From Agathobacter sp. (GTDB lineage: Bacteria; Bacillota; Clostridia; Lachnospirales; Lachnospiraceae), in assembly GCA_017409825.1 (NCBI GenBank), contig JAFQRZ010000018.1, positions 80,582-144,581 on the forward strand: a stretch of 64,000 nt of DNA, in the 5' to 3' direction. Shown one piece after another: positions 44,397 through 52,918 of the stretch. The notes below the pieces were generated by a model, which worked only from the letters and a program-made list of their open reading frames with translations, was not told where the DNA came from and ran no database searches. Both the position numbers and the translations under genes were made by a program. How positions within the stretch are numbered: the first letter of the stretch is position 1; the number at the start of each line of letters is the position of its first letter.

Positions 44397-46208
44397 TTAT
44401 TCTACTTTGATGTACATAATGTTATAGGTCATAGATTCTTTTGGTACGTAACTACCGTACTTTTCGACTACTGCATCAACATTTGCTGTATACACATTTC
44501 CTTCTGCATCTGTATAATCTTTTGATGCCACATACGTAATTGGCTTGCCATCAATGCTTGGTAAGCCACTTTCTGGCATCTGCTCATTTAACGTCTTTCC
44601 ATTCAATGTCACATTTGTTGTATTGCCAGAAGCTCCACACGTAACACCATCTGCATACATAAGAATAACACTCGCATAGTATGCATCAATTCTTCCTAGT
44701 AAAGAACCAATATTTACCACACTGTTCGCTTCATCCAAGTCAAAATTGGTTACAATAGAACCCGTAACAGTGTTCTTTTCTGCTGTCATATAACGTTGTG
44801 CACCTGCATAACCGCCTATGCTTACCAAAGAATTTCCATGTTTCTTAGAAATACTAATATCCATGTTTGCGTTAACGGTATTACCGCTAGAACTAGTATT
44901 TGCAGCACTCATACCGCCAATATTCACTAAAAGCTCTGTATCTTCTTTTGCTGTCGATACATCCTTTTCATTTAACTTGAGTACTACATCTACTGTATTG
45001 TTTTTCATAGTTGCATAACACTCACCAATCAAACCTCCCATATACAATTCACCGCCATGGGCACTCTCTGTTTTAGCATTCACCGTAATCTTTGTATCTA
45101 CTACAGAACAATTCGAAACTGTACTGCTCCATCCACCTGCTTCTAAACCAGCAACCGCAACAAACATAGACTTTGCATAAGCCAAATCCTTGTCACTATA
45201 CTCCACTACAATATCTGTATTCTTGATATTTACGTTTTTCATAGACGATGCCATATCAAAGCAAGCTAATGTAGCTGCATAACAATAATCTCCACTATAT
45301 GCATTCTCTCCATTTACATGAATCTGAGCACCATCAATGGTGAGATTTGAAATGTTCGCGTAACTAATTGCACCAAACATCGCTGCTGTACCATTTGCAT
45401 TCTTTCCATCATCATGCCATATCGTATCCTGATTGGTAGAATCCACTATATTCTTAATTTCAGCACCATTTACTTTTAGTCCATAAATAGTGTGTCCATT
45501 TCCATCAAAGTTACCGCGAAAAGCATATGTCCACCAACTATCATTAAAGTATTCATAGTTCGAATAGTATGCACCAATTGGTTCCCATGTTTCTGTTAAT
45601 GTAATATCATTGGTCAAAATATAAGCACCATATAAATCATCCTTAATTGCACGGAGTTCTTCTTCATTTGATACTTCTTTTGCTTCCACCCAACGTGCAT
45701 ACAATGTCAATGTTCCATCCTCGGTTAATGTTTCAAAATCTCGGATGTACATAGCATCATCATATAAAGCGCGTGCGTCCTTTTCTTTCTTATCCATGAC
45801 TGCAACCTTTGCAGCACCTATTTCACTTAACTTGTTTCCAAAAAACACTTGATATTTTGAAACACCATTTACGATATCTTCATCTTTTACTTCTGGAACT
45901 GTATGCCATCCTGCAAAATAATATCCTTTTCTTTTTGGTGTTGGTACCTCGCTTGTAGGAATTACTGCATCTTCTGCATAATCAATTTCTACGATAGAAG
46001 ACTTCTGCTGTGCACCCCAACCTGATGTATAATAGGTAAAGGATTCATCATCCGTTAAATCTGATGTAGTATTCTTGTCAAATACAATAGTATATTTTTC
46101 ATAAGGTGGGTTTTGTTCACTTTCTGTGTTACCAGCATTGTCATTTCCACATGCGCTAAGTACAAAAACTGTTCCCAATAAAAGTAATAATGCCTTCCAC
46201 TTCTTCAT
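44397..46208 (-). CDS. Large surface lipoprotein with Listeria-Bacteroides-type and GLUG-like repeats
   Basis: 603 aa. Lipoprotein signal with lipobox LSAC (Cys20). Residues about 37-175 resemble Listeria-Bacteroides repeat modules (YTIVFDKN...GYYFAGWHT...LTLYARW). Residues about 215-500 form a beta-helix-like region with GLUG-type elements (FRGNFDGNGHTIYGL, MFGAISYANISNLTIDGA, YMGGLIGECYATMKNN, SIGGYAGAQRY). No catalytic motif seen. It is probably an exposed binding or adhesion protein for plant material. AAGGAG precedes the start. It follows the small lipoprotein gene across a terminator-like hairpin. Confidence 0.8.
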   Translation of the reverse strand: MKKWKALLLLLGTVFVLSACGNDNAGNTESEQNPPYEKYTIVFDKNTTSDLTDDESFTYYTSGWGAQQKSSIVEIDYAEDAVIPTSEVPTPKRKGYYFAGWHTVPEVKDEDIVNGVSKYQVFFGNKLSEIGAAKVAVMDKKEKDARALYDDAMYIRDFETLTEDGTLTLYARWVEAKEVSNEEELRAIKDDLYGAYILTNDITLTETWEPIGAYYSNYEYFNDSWWTYAFRGNFDGNGHTIYGLKVNGAEIKNIVDSTNQDTIWHDDGKNANGTAAMFGAISYANISNLTIDGAQIHVNGENAYSGDYCYAATLACFDMASSMKNVNIKNTDIVVEYSDKDLAYAKSMFVAVAGLEAGGWSSTVSNCSVVDTKITVNAKTESAHGGELYMGGLIGECYATMKNNTVDVVLKLNEKDVSTAKEDTELLVNIGGMSAANTSSSGNTVNANMDISISKKHGNSLVSIGGYAGAQRYMTAEKNTVTGSIVTNFDLDEANSVVNIGSLLGRIDAYYASVILMYADGVTCGASGNTTNVTLNGKTLNEQMPESGLPSIDGKPITYVASKDYTDAEGNVYTANVDAVVEKYGSYVPKESMTYNIMYIKVE

Positions 46209-46224
46209 ATAGAGCTCCTTTCTA

Positions 46225-46260
46225 AAAAAGCTGGCAGAACATGCATTCCGCCAGCTTTTT
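46225..46260 (-). terminator. Terminator or attenuator between the two lipoprotein genes
   Basis: AAAAAGCTGGC (46225-46235) pairs perfectly with GCCAGCTTTTT (46250-46260). On the minus strand the T-run is followed within about 15 bp by the next start codon, leaving no room for a promoter. Confidence 0.75.
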
Positions 46261-46280
46261 GCAGATTCTGTATCTGTCTA

Positions 46281-46787
46281 TTATTTTGTTCCTGTAATTT
46301 CACCCTCAGAACCTGTATCAGGAACAGGCATAGTTACAGCATATGTTCCATCTGTACATGTAATGTTGTAAATTAATTCTTCTCCAGTATTATACTGTGT
46401 TCCTTCTGCAGTGATGGTTCCATCTGCATTTTCTGTATATGTACCTTCTGCAAATTTAACAGTTGCCTGTCCTGCATAGTCAACAACACAGAAGAAATTT
46501 CCATCATTATCAAGAACCATAAGTGTAGGAGCCCATCCTCCAACAATACCAGATAATACTAAATAATTATCCTCTGCTGGATTTGCATCTTTTAAAGCCT
46601 CTAAAGCAACTGCAGCATCCCATGTACCTTCTGTTTCCCCTTCTGTTCCTTCGTCTTTTGTTTCATCATTTTCTGTGCCAACATTTTCTGTGTTTTTATC
46701 TTTGCCTGTATCATTTCCGCCACAAGCTACAAGTCCACCTAATGCTAACACTACTGCACATAATAAACATGCGATTCTTTTTTTCAT
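46281..46787 (-). CDS. Small lipoprotein of unknown function
   Basis: 168 aa from MKKRIACLLC, with GGAGG 8 bases upstream. Lipobox LVAC (Cys about 22), then an acidic Gly/Thr/Glu-rich linker (about residues 24-55) and a compact domain with beta-strand character (NYLVLSGIVGG, LMVLDNDGNFFCVVDYAGQA, ITAEGTQYNTGEELIYNIT). I do not recognise the domain. It may be co-expressed with the large lipoprotein gene downstream. Confidence 0.7.
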   Translation of the reverse strand: MKKRIACLLCAVVLALGGLVACGGNDTGKDKNTENVGTENDETKDEGTEGETEGTWDAAVALEALKDANPAEDNYLVLSGIVGGWAPTLMVLDNDGNFFCVVDYAGQATVKFAEGTYTENADGTITAEGTQYNTGEELIYNITCTDGTYAVTMPVPDTGSEGEITGTK

Positions 46788-46827
46788 TTTTCTTTCCTCC
46801 ATTCTGTTTTTCACGACGCCTCTGCGT

Positions 46828-46887
46828 TAATTGAAATTTATCATTTCAATTAGCACTTCTATATCATTTTCATCCGATTTGTTACAA
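46828..46887 (-). promoter_or_regulatory. Putative lipoprotein promoter with palindrome
   Basis: Minus-strand TTGTAA (46882-46887), 18 bp, TATAGA (46858-46863). Just downstream is a perfect 10-bp inverted repeat TAATTGAAAT/ATTTCAATTA (46828-46837 and 46843-46852), a possible operator. Confidence 0.5.
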
Positions 46888-46889
46888 AA

Positions 46890-49667
46890 TTATTCGATTC
46901 TTATGATTGTTTTTCTGGTAATCTTCATCATCCACATAAAACAGCCAACAAGTATAATGGCATCTATTATGCCTGCCACAAATAACCAATAAGGGAATCC
47001 CATTTCTACAGGTTCTATGTAAGCACGACTGTTTACAACTGTGTATAAAATATGTTTACAAGCAGTTCTCATCTGCTGTTTTCCGTAGTTAGAAGATGTA
47101 GTTACTTCTGATGGTACATGTCCTAAAGTAGAAAGCATCGCATCTCCACCAGCACGCATCACCTGATCTGTGCTCATATATCCGCCATTATCATAATCCG
47201 TAATAACCATGCCACGGAAATCCCATTCTTCTCGTAAAACATTTGTGATTAACTGATAATTTCCACCAGCCCATACGGTACCGATTCGGTTATAGGAAGT
47301 CATAATGCCTTTTGCTTTTCCTTCCTTAACAATTGGTTCAAACGCCTTAAGATAAACTTCACGAATTGCCTGCTCATTGGACCATGTCGCTACGCCAGAA
47401 CGATTTGTTTCTTGGTCATTTAATGCAAAATGTTTTACATAAGTAACAATTCCGCAACTGTTACATCCGTTTACCATTGCTGCACCCATTTTTCCAGATA
47501 ACAGTGGGTCTTCCGAATAATATTCAAAATTTCGACCTGAAAATGGAGTTCTATGAATGTTTGCTGCTGGCGCATAAAGACCATTCACACCGTTCGCATT
47601 TGCTTCCTGTGCATAAGTTTTTCCCATTTCTTCCACCAATTTCAAATTATAAGTAGATGCAATAACTACTTCACTTGGAAACTGTACGCCACTAATATCA
47701 CTTGTCAAAGCATTTAATCCTGCTGGACCGTCAATATCAATCGTTGCATTCTTACCAATCGACTCTACTTCAACAGTTGCAAAACCTGCATATCCAATTA
47801 ATTTGCCCATTTCATCCAATGATAACTGATTTAAAAGCAAATCCCATTTAGAATCATCATAAGCAAGTCCAATCATATCTTCTAACGCAAGTCCGTTATC
47901 TTCTCCTGTCACGATATCATCTAATTTTGGATCATTGGAACAATACAATTCATTGATATTATTCTTATTCATTTCATACAATACAGTTCCAAATGCTTCT
48001 TTGCTTTCTACACGTTCCTTTGGAAGTGTTCCTTCCCAATCTGCACGAGATACAAATGCTACTTCTCCTGACGCATAATCAAATATACTTTTTGCAGCCT
48101 TAGCATCTGAAGAACGTGGAGTTTCCGCATCATACACAATCTGTTCTTTTACTGTATATGTGAAACTATCTATCATTTCATGCGAATTATCCATCAATTT
48201 GATTTTATACTCACCTGCATCTAATACATATGCTTTTGCATTCTTTTCATCAAAGGATGCCATATCTTCTACATCAAAAGTCAGTGTAATCTCTTCAGAT
48301 GCTCCAGCTTCTAAAAGTTCTGTTTTATCAAAAGCAGCCAAAACCACGTGAGATTTCTCTATTCCACCTATTGTATAAGGTGCAGTATAATACACCTGAA
48401 CTACTTCTTTTCCTGCCATCTTACCAGTATTCGTTACTCTTACAGTCGCACTAACCACACCATTTTCAACGGAAGAAGAAAGCAACTCTTTTTCAAATGT
48501 TGTATAACTTAATCCATAACCAAATGGATATTGCACAGCCTCCTGATATTTTGCTTCATCACACATAGCAGTAGTGTTATCTACAAAACGAGTTTCATAA
48601 TAACGATATCCTACATAAATACCTTCTGCGTACTCTAAATATTTGTTAGCAGTCTTTTTGCCATTCTCTGTATAGTAAAAATTTCCTGCATTATAAAACG
48701 CTGGTGCAGAAGTCACATCATAAGCATAAATATCAGCGAGACGTCCCGATGGATTTACTGTTCCTGCTAAAATTTCTCCCACAGCAATACACCCCGTAGA
48801 ACCAGGTCCTCCAATCCAAATGGCTCCATCGATCTTTTCATCCTCTAAAAATCCAAGCTCCATAGCATTGGAAGAATTAATAACTACGATAACATTTTCA
48901 AAATTTTCTTTTACCATATCAACCATGGCAATTTCTATATCTTGCAGTTCTAGATAATGCTTACCAGCATTTCCACCTGCGTATTCTGCCATATCAAATG
49001 GCAAATCGCCACCTTCACCGCCACTTCTTGAGATGACAATGAGTGCTGTCTCCGAAAAACTTTTTGCTTGATTCATTAGGTCGGTACTATATTCACTTGT
49101 AGCTGGTTCATAGATGTTATAATCTCCACCTTTTAAGTTAAAAATATTGGTGGATTCCTTTTCAGGCAATCTCTCTTCATAAAACTTTGTCAACTCGTCA
49201 TTTACCTCAAATCCAGCTTCTGACAGTCCTTGTTGTAAAGTCACATTTTTCGACTCATCGGATGCACCAGAACCATTCCCTCCGTAAATCAAACTAATGG
49301 AAGAAATACCAAAAACATTTATTTTTTTATTATCTGTTAGTGGAAGCACTGCATCTTTATTCTCTAAAAGTACAATCCCTTCTTCCTCTAGTCGAGTTGT
49401 AATATCTTTGGAAGCCTGTGTTGCTTCATCTACAGCCAAATCATCTACCTTTACTGTAGAAAAATATTGGTTGATAATATTGTTAAATCCCCAGATAGCA
49501 CCGTTAGCTACCATCGTTACGATTAAAAGCAACGAAATTATTATTATCCCTATCTTTTTTATCTGTGATTTGTTCTTTTTTATTCGCATAATCATTATAG
49601 CAATAACCACAAGACCTGCTACAATTGATAAAATAAACATCCATTTTGTAATACCAGAAACGCCCAT
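46890..49667 (-). CDS. Membrane-anchored GH3 with permuted domain order
   Basis: 925 aa. Two N-terminal membrane segments (about residues 8-27 and 39-58) are separated by a basic loop (RIKKNKSQIKK). A third lies near residues 892-914, followed by the basic tail KITRKTIIRIE. Positive-inside reasoning puts the catalytic body outside the cell, tethered at both ends. The sandwich-type domain comes first (EEEGIVLLENKDAVLPL, GGNGSGASDE, GIYVGYRYYETRF) and the barrel second (IDIDGPAGLNALTS, NIHRTPFSGRNFEYYSEDP, KHFALNDQETNRSG, predicted nucleophile Asp in MVITDYDNGG). Likely beta-glucosidase or beta-xylosidase. It starts 15 bp after GH43. Confidence 0.88.
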   Translation of the reverse strand: MGVSGITKWMFILSIVAGLVVIAIMIMRIKKNKSQIKKIGIIIISLLLIVTMVANGAIWGFNNIINQYFSTVKVDDLAVDEATQASKDITTRLEEEGIVLLENKDAVLPLTDNKKINVFGISSISLIYGGNGSGASDESKNVTLQQGLSEAGFEVNDELTKFYEERLPEKESTNIFNLKGGDYNIYEPATSEYSTDLMNQAKSFSETALIVISRSGGEGGDLPFDMAEYAGGNAGKHYLELQDIEIAMVDMVKENFENVIVVINSSNAMELGFLEDEKIDGAIWIGGPGSTGCIAVGEILAGTVNPSGRLADIYAYDVTSAPAFYNAGNFYYTENGKKTANKYLEYAEGIYVGYRYYETRFVDNTTAMCDEAKYQEAVQYPFGYGLSYTTFEKELLSSSVENGVVSATVRVTNTGKMAGKEVVQVYYTAPYTIGGIEKSHVVLAAFDKTELLEAGASEEITLTFDVEDMASFDEKNAKAYVLDAGEYKIKLMDNSHEMIDSFTYTVKEQIVYDAETPRSSDAKAAKSIFDYASGEVAFVSRADWEGTLPKERVESKEAFGTVLYEMNKNNINELYCSNDPKLDDIVTGEDNGLALEDMIGLAYDDSKWDLLLNQLSLDEMGKLIGYAGFATVEVESIGKNATIDIDGPAGLNALTSDISGVQFPSEVVIASTYNLKLVEEMGKTYAQEANANGVNGLYAPAANIHRTPFSGRNFEYYSEDPLLSGKMGAAMVNGCNSCGIVTYVKHFALNDQETNRSGVATWSNEQAIREVYLKAFEPIVKEGKAKGIMTSYNRIGTVWAGGNYQLITNVLREEWDFRGMVITDYDNGGYMSTDQVMRAGGDAMLSTLGHVPSEVTTSSNYGKQQMRTACKHILYTVVNSRAYIEPVEMGFPYWLFVAGIIDAIILVGCFMWMMKITRKTIIRIE

Positions 49668-49682
49668 TTTCTCTTTTCCTCC

Positions 49683-51182
49683 TTAAATTAATTCAAATGA
49701 TAAAATTTCTAACATTCCTTTATGTATCTGGAAGGTAATATCTGCATGCGTTTTACCTGTTACGTTTGTAGAAAACACCTGCCACCTCTCGGAATCAACC
49801 AGTATCGTTCCACATAGTTTATCTTGTGTGTATACGGATAAAACACCTTTTCCACGCATTTTTATTGCAATCGATGTTGTTTCCAACAAATCGAAATATT
49901 TATATGCAACCAGAGTATTCTTTGTAAGATGTGTCACATATCTTTCTCCATTTTTGCTGGTTATCATCGGTATATTCTTAAAGGATTTGTTTCCACCATG
50001 GGGCATCTTTCCATTTGTCAGATTACAACAAATCGTTGCTGGATACTGCCCTCTTCCACACAAATCACCATCATTCAACCCACACGAGGTTATCTCGACC
50101 TGAGGAATCCTGCCATTTGATAATATCTGAATTTTTTCAGCACATGCCTGACGTGAATAATCCGTACCATGTGTTTGCCGATGATAAAATATATACCATT
50201 CTCCATTTATTTTTTCGATACTTCCATGTGTCGTCGCTGTATGATTTAGTCTGTCACGCTCTTTTCTTCCCTGATAGCCTACATCCCCATTGGATATAAT
50301 CACTCCACCATATTGAAAATCTCTGTCGGGAAAATCGCTTACTGCATAACAAAGTTCATGATTATTTACCGAAGAATAGATAAAATAATACTTGCCATTT
50401 ATTTTTCGAATGGAAGACCCCTCAAAAAATCCATGCCCTGCAAGGTTATGTCCAGATTTTGGAAAAATATGTATTCTACTTTCGAATGGTGTTCCTTTTG
50501 TTTCTGTAGGTAAAATAGGTTTGGGTTCCTCTTTTATCGTAAGCATATCGTCACATAACACACAGGTTACAGCTCCCATAACACCATTTTTTTGTATTTC
50601 TTTGACATTTTTGTTAAACATATCGGCTTCTATCCTTTGCATAATTGGTCGAAAGATTCCTGGTAATTCTTCAAAGGGATACCATGTACCATAATAGAGC
50701 CGAATCACACCATCATCGTTGATAACTGCTGGATCAAATGGAACAAATTTTTTACAAGGTGTCCCATCTGGAAAGTGAACATGTCCATAAAATTTATATT
50801 TGCCATCTGGAATATCGCAAACAGCAACACCTATCGGACCAAAATAACCACCATTTCCATGTTCCCCACTTAAACAATAATACAAATAATATCTTCCATC
50901 GTTCCCCTTTACACAGTCCGGTGCATAGATATATTTTCGATTCGTTTCTTTCGATAACGGATCTTGTGATGCCGAAAAACTAGTTCCTTTACAACTCCAA
51001 TCCGTCAAATCCGTAATTGGTGCCGACCAAACCTCATAATCCAGCATGCAGAACGTCTCTCCGGCTTCTTTATCATGAGAACCAAATAAATATACTCTGT
51101 CTCCAAACACATGAGGTTCCCCATCCGGAATATAGGTATCCATAGGCAAAAACGGGTTCCATACTTGTCTCTTTTGATTCAT
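49683..51182 (-). CDS. GH43 family hydrolase (arabinofuranosidase/xylosidase type)
   Basis: 499 aa, no signal peptide. A five-blade beta-propeller with the expected carboxylates: Asp in MDTYIPDGEPHVFGDRVYL near residue 20, Asp in FVPFDPAVINDDG near 150 and Glu in GHGFFEGSSIRK near 258. The last 100 residues are a beta-sandwich accessory domain (FDLLETTSIAIKMRGKG). GGAAGG precedes the start. It has its own promoter region with tandem repeats, and its partner is the membrane GH3 downstream. Confidence 0.85.
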   Translation of the reverse strand: MNQKRQVWNPFLPMDTYIPDGEPHVFGDRVYLFGSHDKEAGETFCMLDYEVWSAPITDLTDWSCKGTSFSASQDPLSKETNRKYIYAPDCVKGNDGRYYLYYCLSGEHGNGGYFGPIGVAVCDIPDGKYKFYGHVHFPDGTPCKKFVPFDPAVINDDGVIRLYYGTWYPFEELPGIFRPIMQRIEADMFNKNVKEIQKNGVMGAVTCVLCDDMLTIKEEPKPILPTETKGTPFESRIHIFPKSGHNLAGHGFFEGSSIRKINGKYYFIYSSVNNHELCYAVSDFPDRDFQYGGVIISNGDVGYQGRKERDRLNHTATTHGSIEKINGEWYIFYHRQTHGTDYSRQACAEKIQILSNGRIPQVEITSCGLNDGDLCGRGQYPATICCNLTNGKMPHGGNKSFKNIPMITSKNGERYVTHLTKNTLVAYKYFDLLETTSIAIKMRGKGVLSVYTQDKLCGTILVDSERWQVFSTNVTGKTHADITFQIHKGMLEILSFELI

Positions 51183-51204
51183 AATGTCCTTCCTTCCACA
51201 TTAA

Positions 51205-51277
51205 TATGTAAGCATTATAGCATTAGACACAGCCTAGAAATCTTGTACATTTGTTTTGATTATGCTACATTTGTTTT
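51205..51277 (-). promoter_or_regulatory. GH43 promoter with 20-bp-period AraC-type direct repeats
   Basis: On the minus strand a TATAAT -10 box lies near 51211-51216 with no good -35. Upstream, TACATTTGTTTT (plus-strand reading) occurs at 51246-51257 and 51266-51277, exactly 20 bp apart. This suits an AraC-family activator bound next to a weak promoter. Confidence 0.6.
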
Positions 51278-51296
51278 ATCATCTCATTAAATTCAT

Positions 51297-51335
51297 AAAA
51301 AAAATTGCTTAAACCCTAAGGTCGAAGCAATTTTT
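51297..51335 (-). terminator. Second terminator hairpin upstream of GH43
   Basis: AATTGCTT/AAGCAATT arms (about 51303-51310 and 51325-51332), followed on the minus strand by eight T. Backs up the terminator at 51361-51382. Confidence 0.75.
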
Positions 51336-51354
51336 CATATTTTGTCCGTTTATA

Positions 51355-51382
51355 CAAAAAACACCACCCTCTCAGGTGGCGT
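51355..51382 (-). terminator. Terminator of the seven-gene GH1-GH79-like operon
   Basis: CCACC (51364-51368) and GGTGG (51375-51379), extended by flanking pairs, then TTTTTTG on the minus strand. Confidence 0.7.
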
Positions 51383-51402
51383 TTTTATCTTTACTTTCTG
51401 TT

Positions 51403-52896
51403 TTATAATACGATAAATGCGCAATTCGTAGCTGGGATTTCTAATGTGCCTGCTGCTTTTTCTGGTGCAAGAGCTGGAAGCTCATCGTTTTCACCCAGTT
51501 CTAATACCTTCCCATTTAAGGTCATCTTGCGTGAACGAAGTCCTGTTTCGCCAGCAAGTACATAAACATCTGCTTCATTTGGAAGCTCTACGGTGATAGC
51601 TTCGTTTGTGTTGTTTACAACGAGGTAAGCAACACCGTCTTTTCCATCCTTACGAGAATGTGCATAGATTCTTGCACCGTCTGCTACTTCGCTTGCATCA
51701 AGTGCGGTAGTACCCATAATACGATTCCAAAGCAATACTGCAAAATAGTTTGGTCTTGGAACAAATGTACCATGTTTTAAGAAACCATAGTCAGAAGAAG
51801 CAAGTGTATTGTGGAAAATCACACCATCTGTAACAGTTGTAAATTCTCCTAATTCATTTAATGTACGTGGAACATCTGCGTATGTAGAAGCCCATGTATT
51901 TCCACCACAACCAGCATCGCCGGACTCGGTTACCCACATCTGTCCGCCTAGAACATATTTATCACGTTTTGGAACATAAGCTTTTGCACAGTGTGCCGCA
52001 ATTCCTAAATACTGATCTGTAAGAATGGCTTCATAAGGCCAGTGACCACCCATAGCTGCACCACGTTCTGAAACGCCATTGTAGTAGTGATAGCTGAACA
52101 CATCCATTTTGGATTTGTATTCCCCCAATAAATCTTCTGTCGTAACGATTTCATAGCCAGCTGCCATACCACCGCCAGCACCTTCCATGCCAGCACCAAA
52201 CATATCGATATCACCTACTGTACAAGGTCCTACAAATAAGCAATCTGGATAGTTTTCTTTTAACCAAGCACCAAATGCATCATGGTCACGTGCATGATCT
52301 GCTGCTGTATAACCTACTGGTAAACCAGAAAGCTGGATAAGGTTTGGTTCATTTGTAAATTCTGCTGCAGAAACTGGAACACCATGTTCGATACTATAAT
52401 CCATAAGCATCTTAGCCTGTGTAGTATCCCATGGTTCATCCTTGCTGTGGTTACCAGGACAGTTTGCGAAAGAAACAAGTAATTTACCATCTACTGCTTT
52501 TACAAAGTCAAGTAAGTTTGTCCACTGTTCTTTTGTAAGAACGTTCTGATAGCCTTCTGGAACAGTACCATCTGCATATTTGCCTTCAAAATCGTAGTAT
52601 GTCTTGTTTGCCCATGTACCAGATACACGTACCCAAGCTGTACCGAGCTCTTTTGCAAGCTTGATAAGTCTAGGATTTGTTGTATCAATTGGATCATACC
52701 ACTGCTGTAAGTTGCCCATGTTTGTCCAGTCTTTGATTACTGGAAATTCTTCTGTACCATCTACCTGCGCTTCTGTATAAGCCTTCCAGAAAGTACCACC
52801 TGTAACTTCTGTCATTTCCACGTTGTAAGATACCAGACGTGGGTCAATCTGACGAAGCTCATTTAATTCTGTCTTAAGTGTAACAAATTTTCCCAT
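51403..52896 (-). CDS. Clan GH-A hydrolase, GH79-like (beta-glucuronidase/heparanase type)
   Basis: 497 aa, no signal peptide. TIM barrel with WVRVSGTW near residue 88-95, predicted acid/base E183 in AEFTNEP and nucleophile E324 in WVTESGDAGCGGN. A C-terminal beta-sandwich with ATNCAFIVL ends the protein. The 141-residue spacing of the two Glu and the barrel plus sandwich layout suit GH79, whose members remove glucuronic acid from glycans or flavonoid glucuronides. GH39 or GH51 relatives are alternatives. It is the last gene of the seven-gene operon, next to GH78. Confidence 0.6.
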   Translation of the reverse strand: MGKFVTLKTELNELRQIDPRLVSYNVEMTEVTGGTFWKAYTEAQVDGTEEFPVIKDWTNMGNLQQWYDPIDTTNPRLIKLAKELGTAWVRVSGTWANKTYYDFEGKYADGTVPEGYQNVLTKEQWTNLLDFVKAVDGKLLVSFANCPGNHSKDEPWDTTQAKMLMDYSIEHGVPVSAAEFTNEPNLIQLSGLPVGYTAADHARDHDAFGAWLKENYPDCLFVGPCTVGDIDMFGAGMEGAGGGMAAGYEIVTTEDLLGEYKSKMDVFSYHYYNGVSERGAAMGGHWPYEAILTDQYLGIAAHCAKAYVPKRDKYVLGGQMWVTESGDAGCGGNTWASTYADVPRTLNELGEFTTVTDGVIFHNTLASSDYGFLKHGTFVPRPNYFAVLLWNRIMGTTALDASEVADGARIYAHSRKDGKDGVAYLVVNNTNEAITVELPNEADVYVLAGETGLRSRKMTLNGKVLELGENDELPALAPEKAAGTLEIPATNCAFIVL

Positions 52897-52918
52897 TGGA
52901 TTATCCCCCTATTTCTTA

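Noticed and set aside
49929-50513. Several plus-strand open frames over the GH43 gene
   Set aside because: Overlapping shadows in different frames with no start signals; GH43 on the minus strand explains the region.
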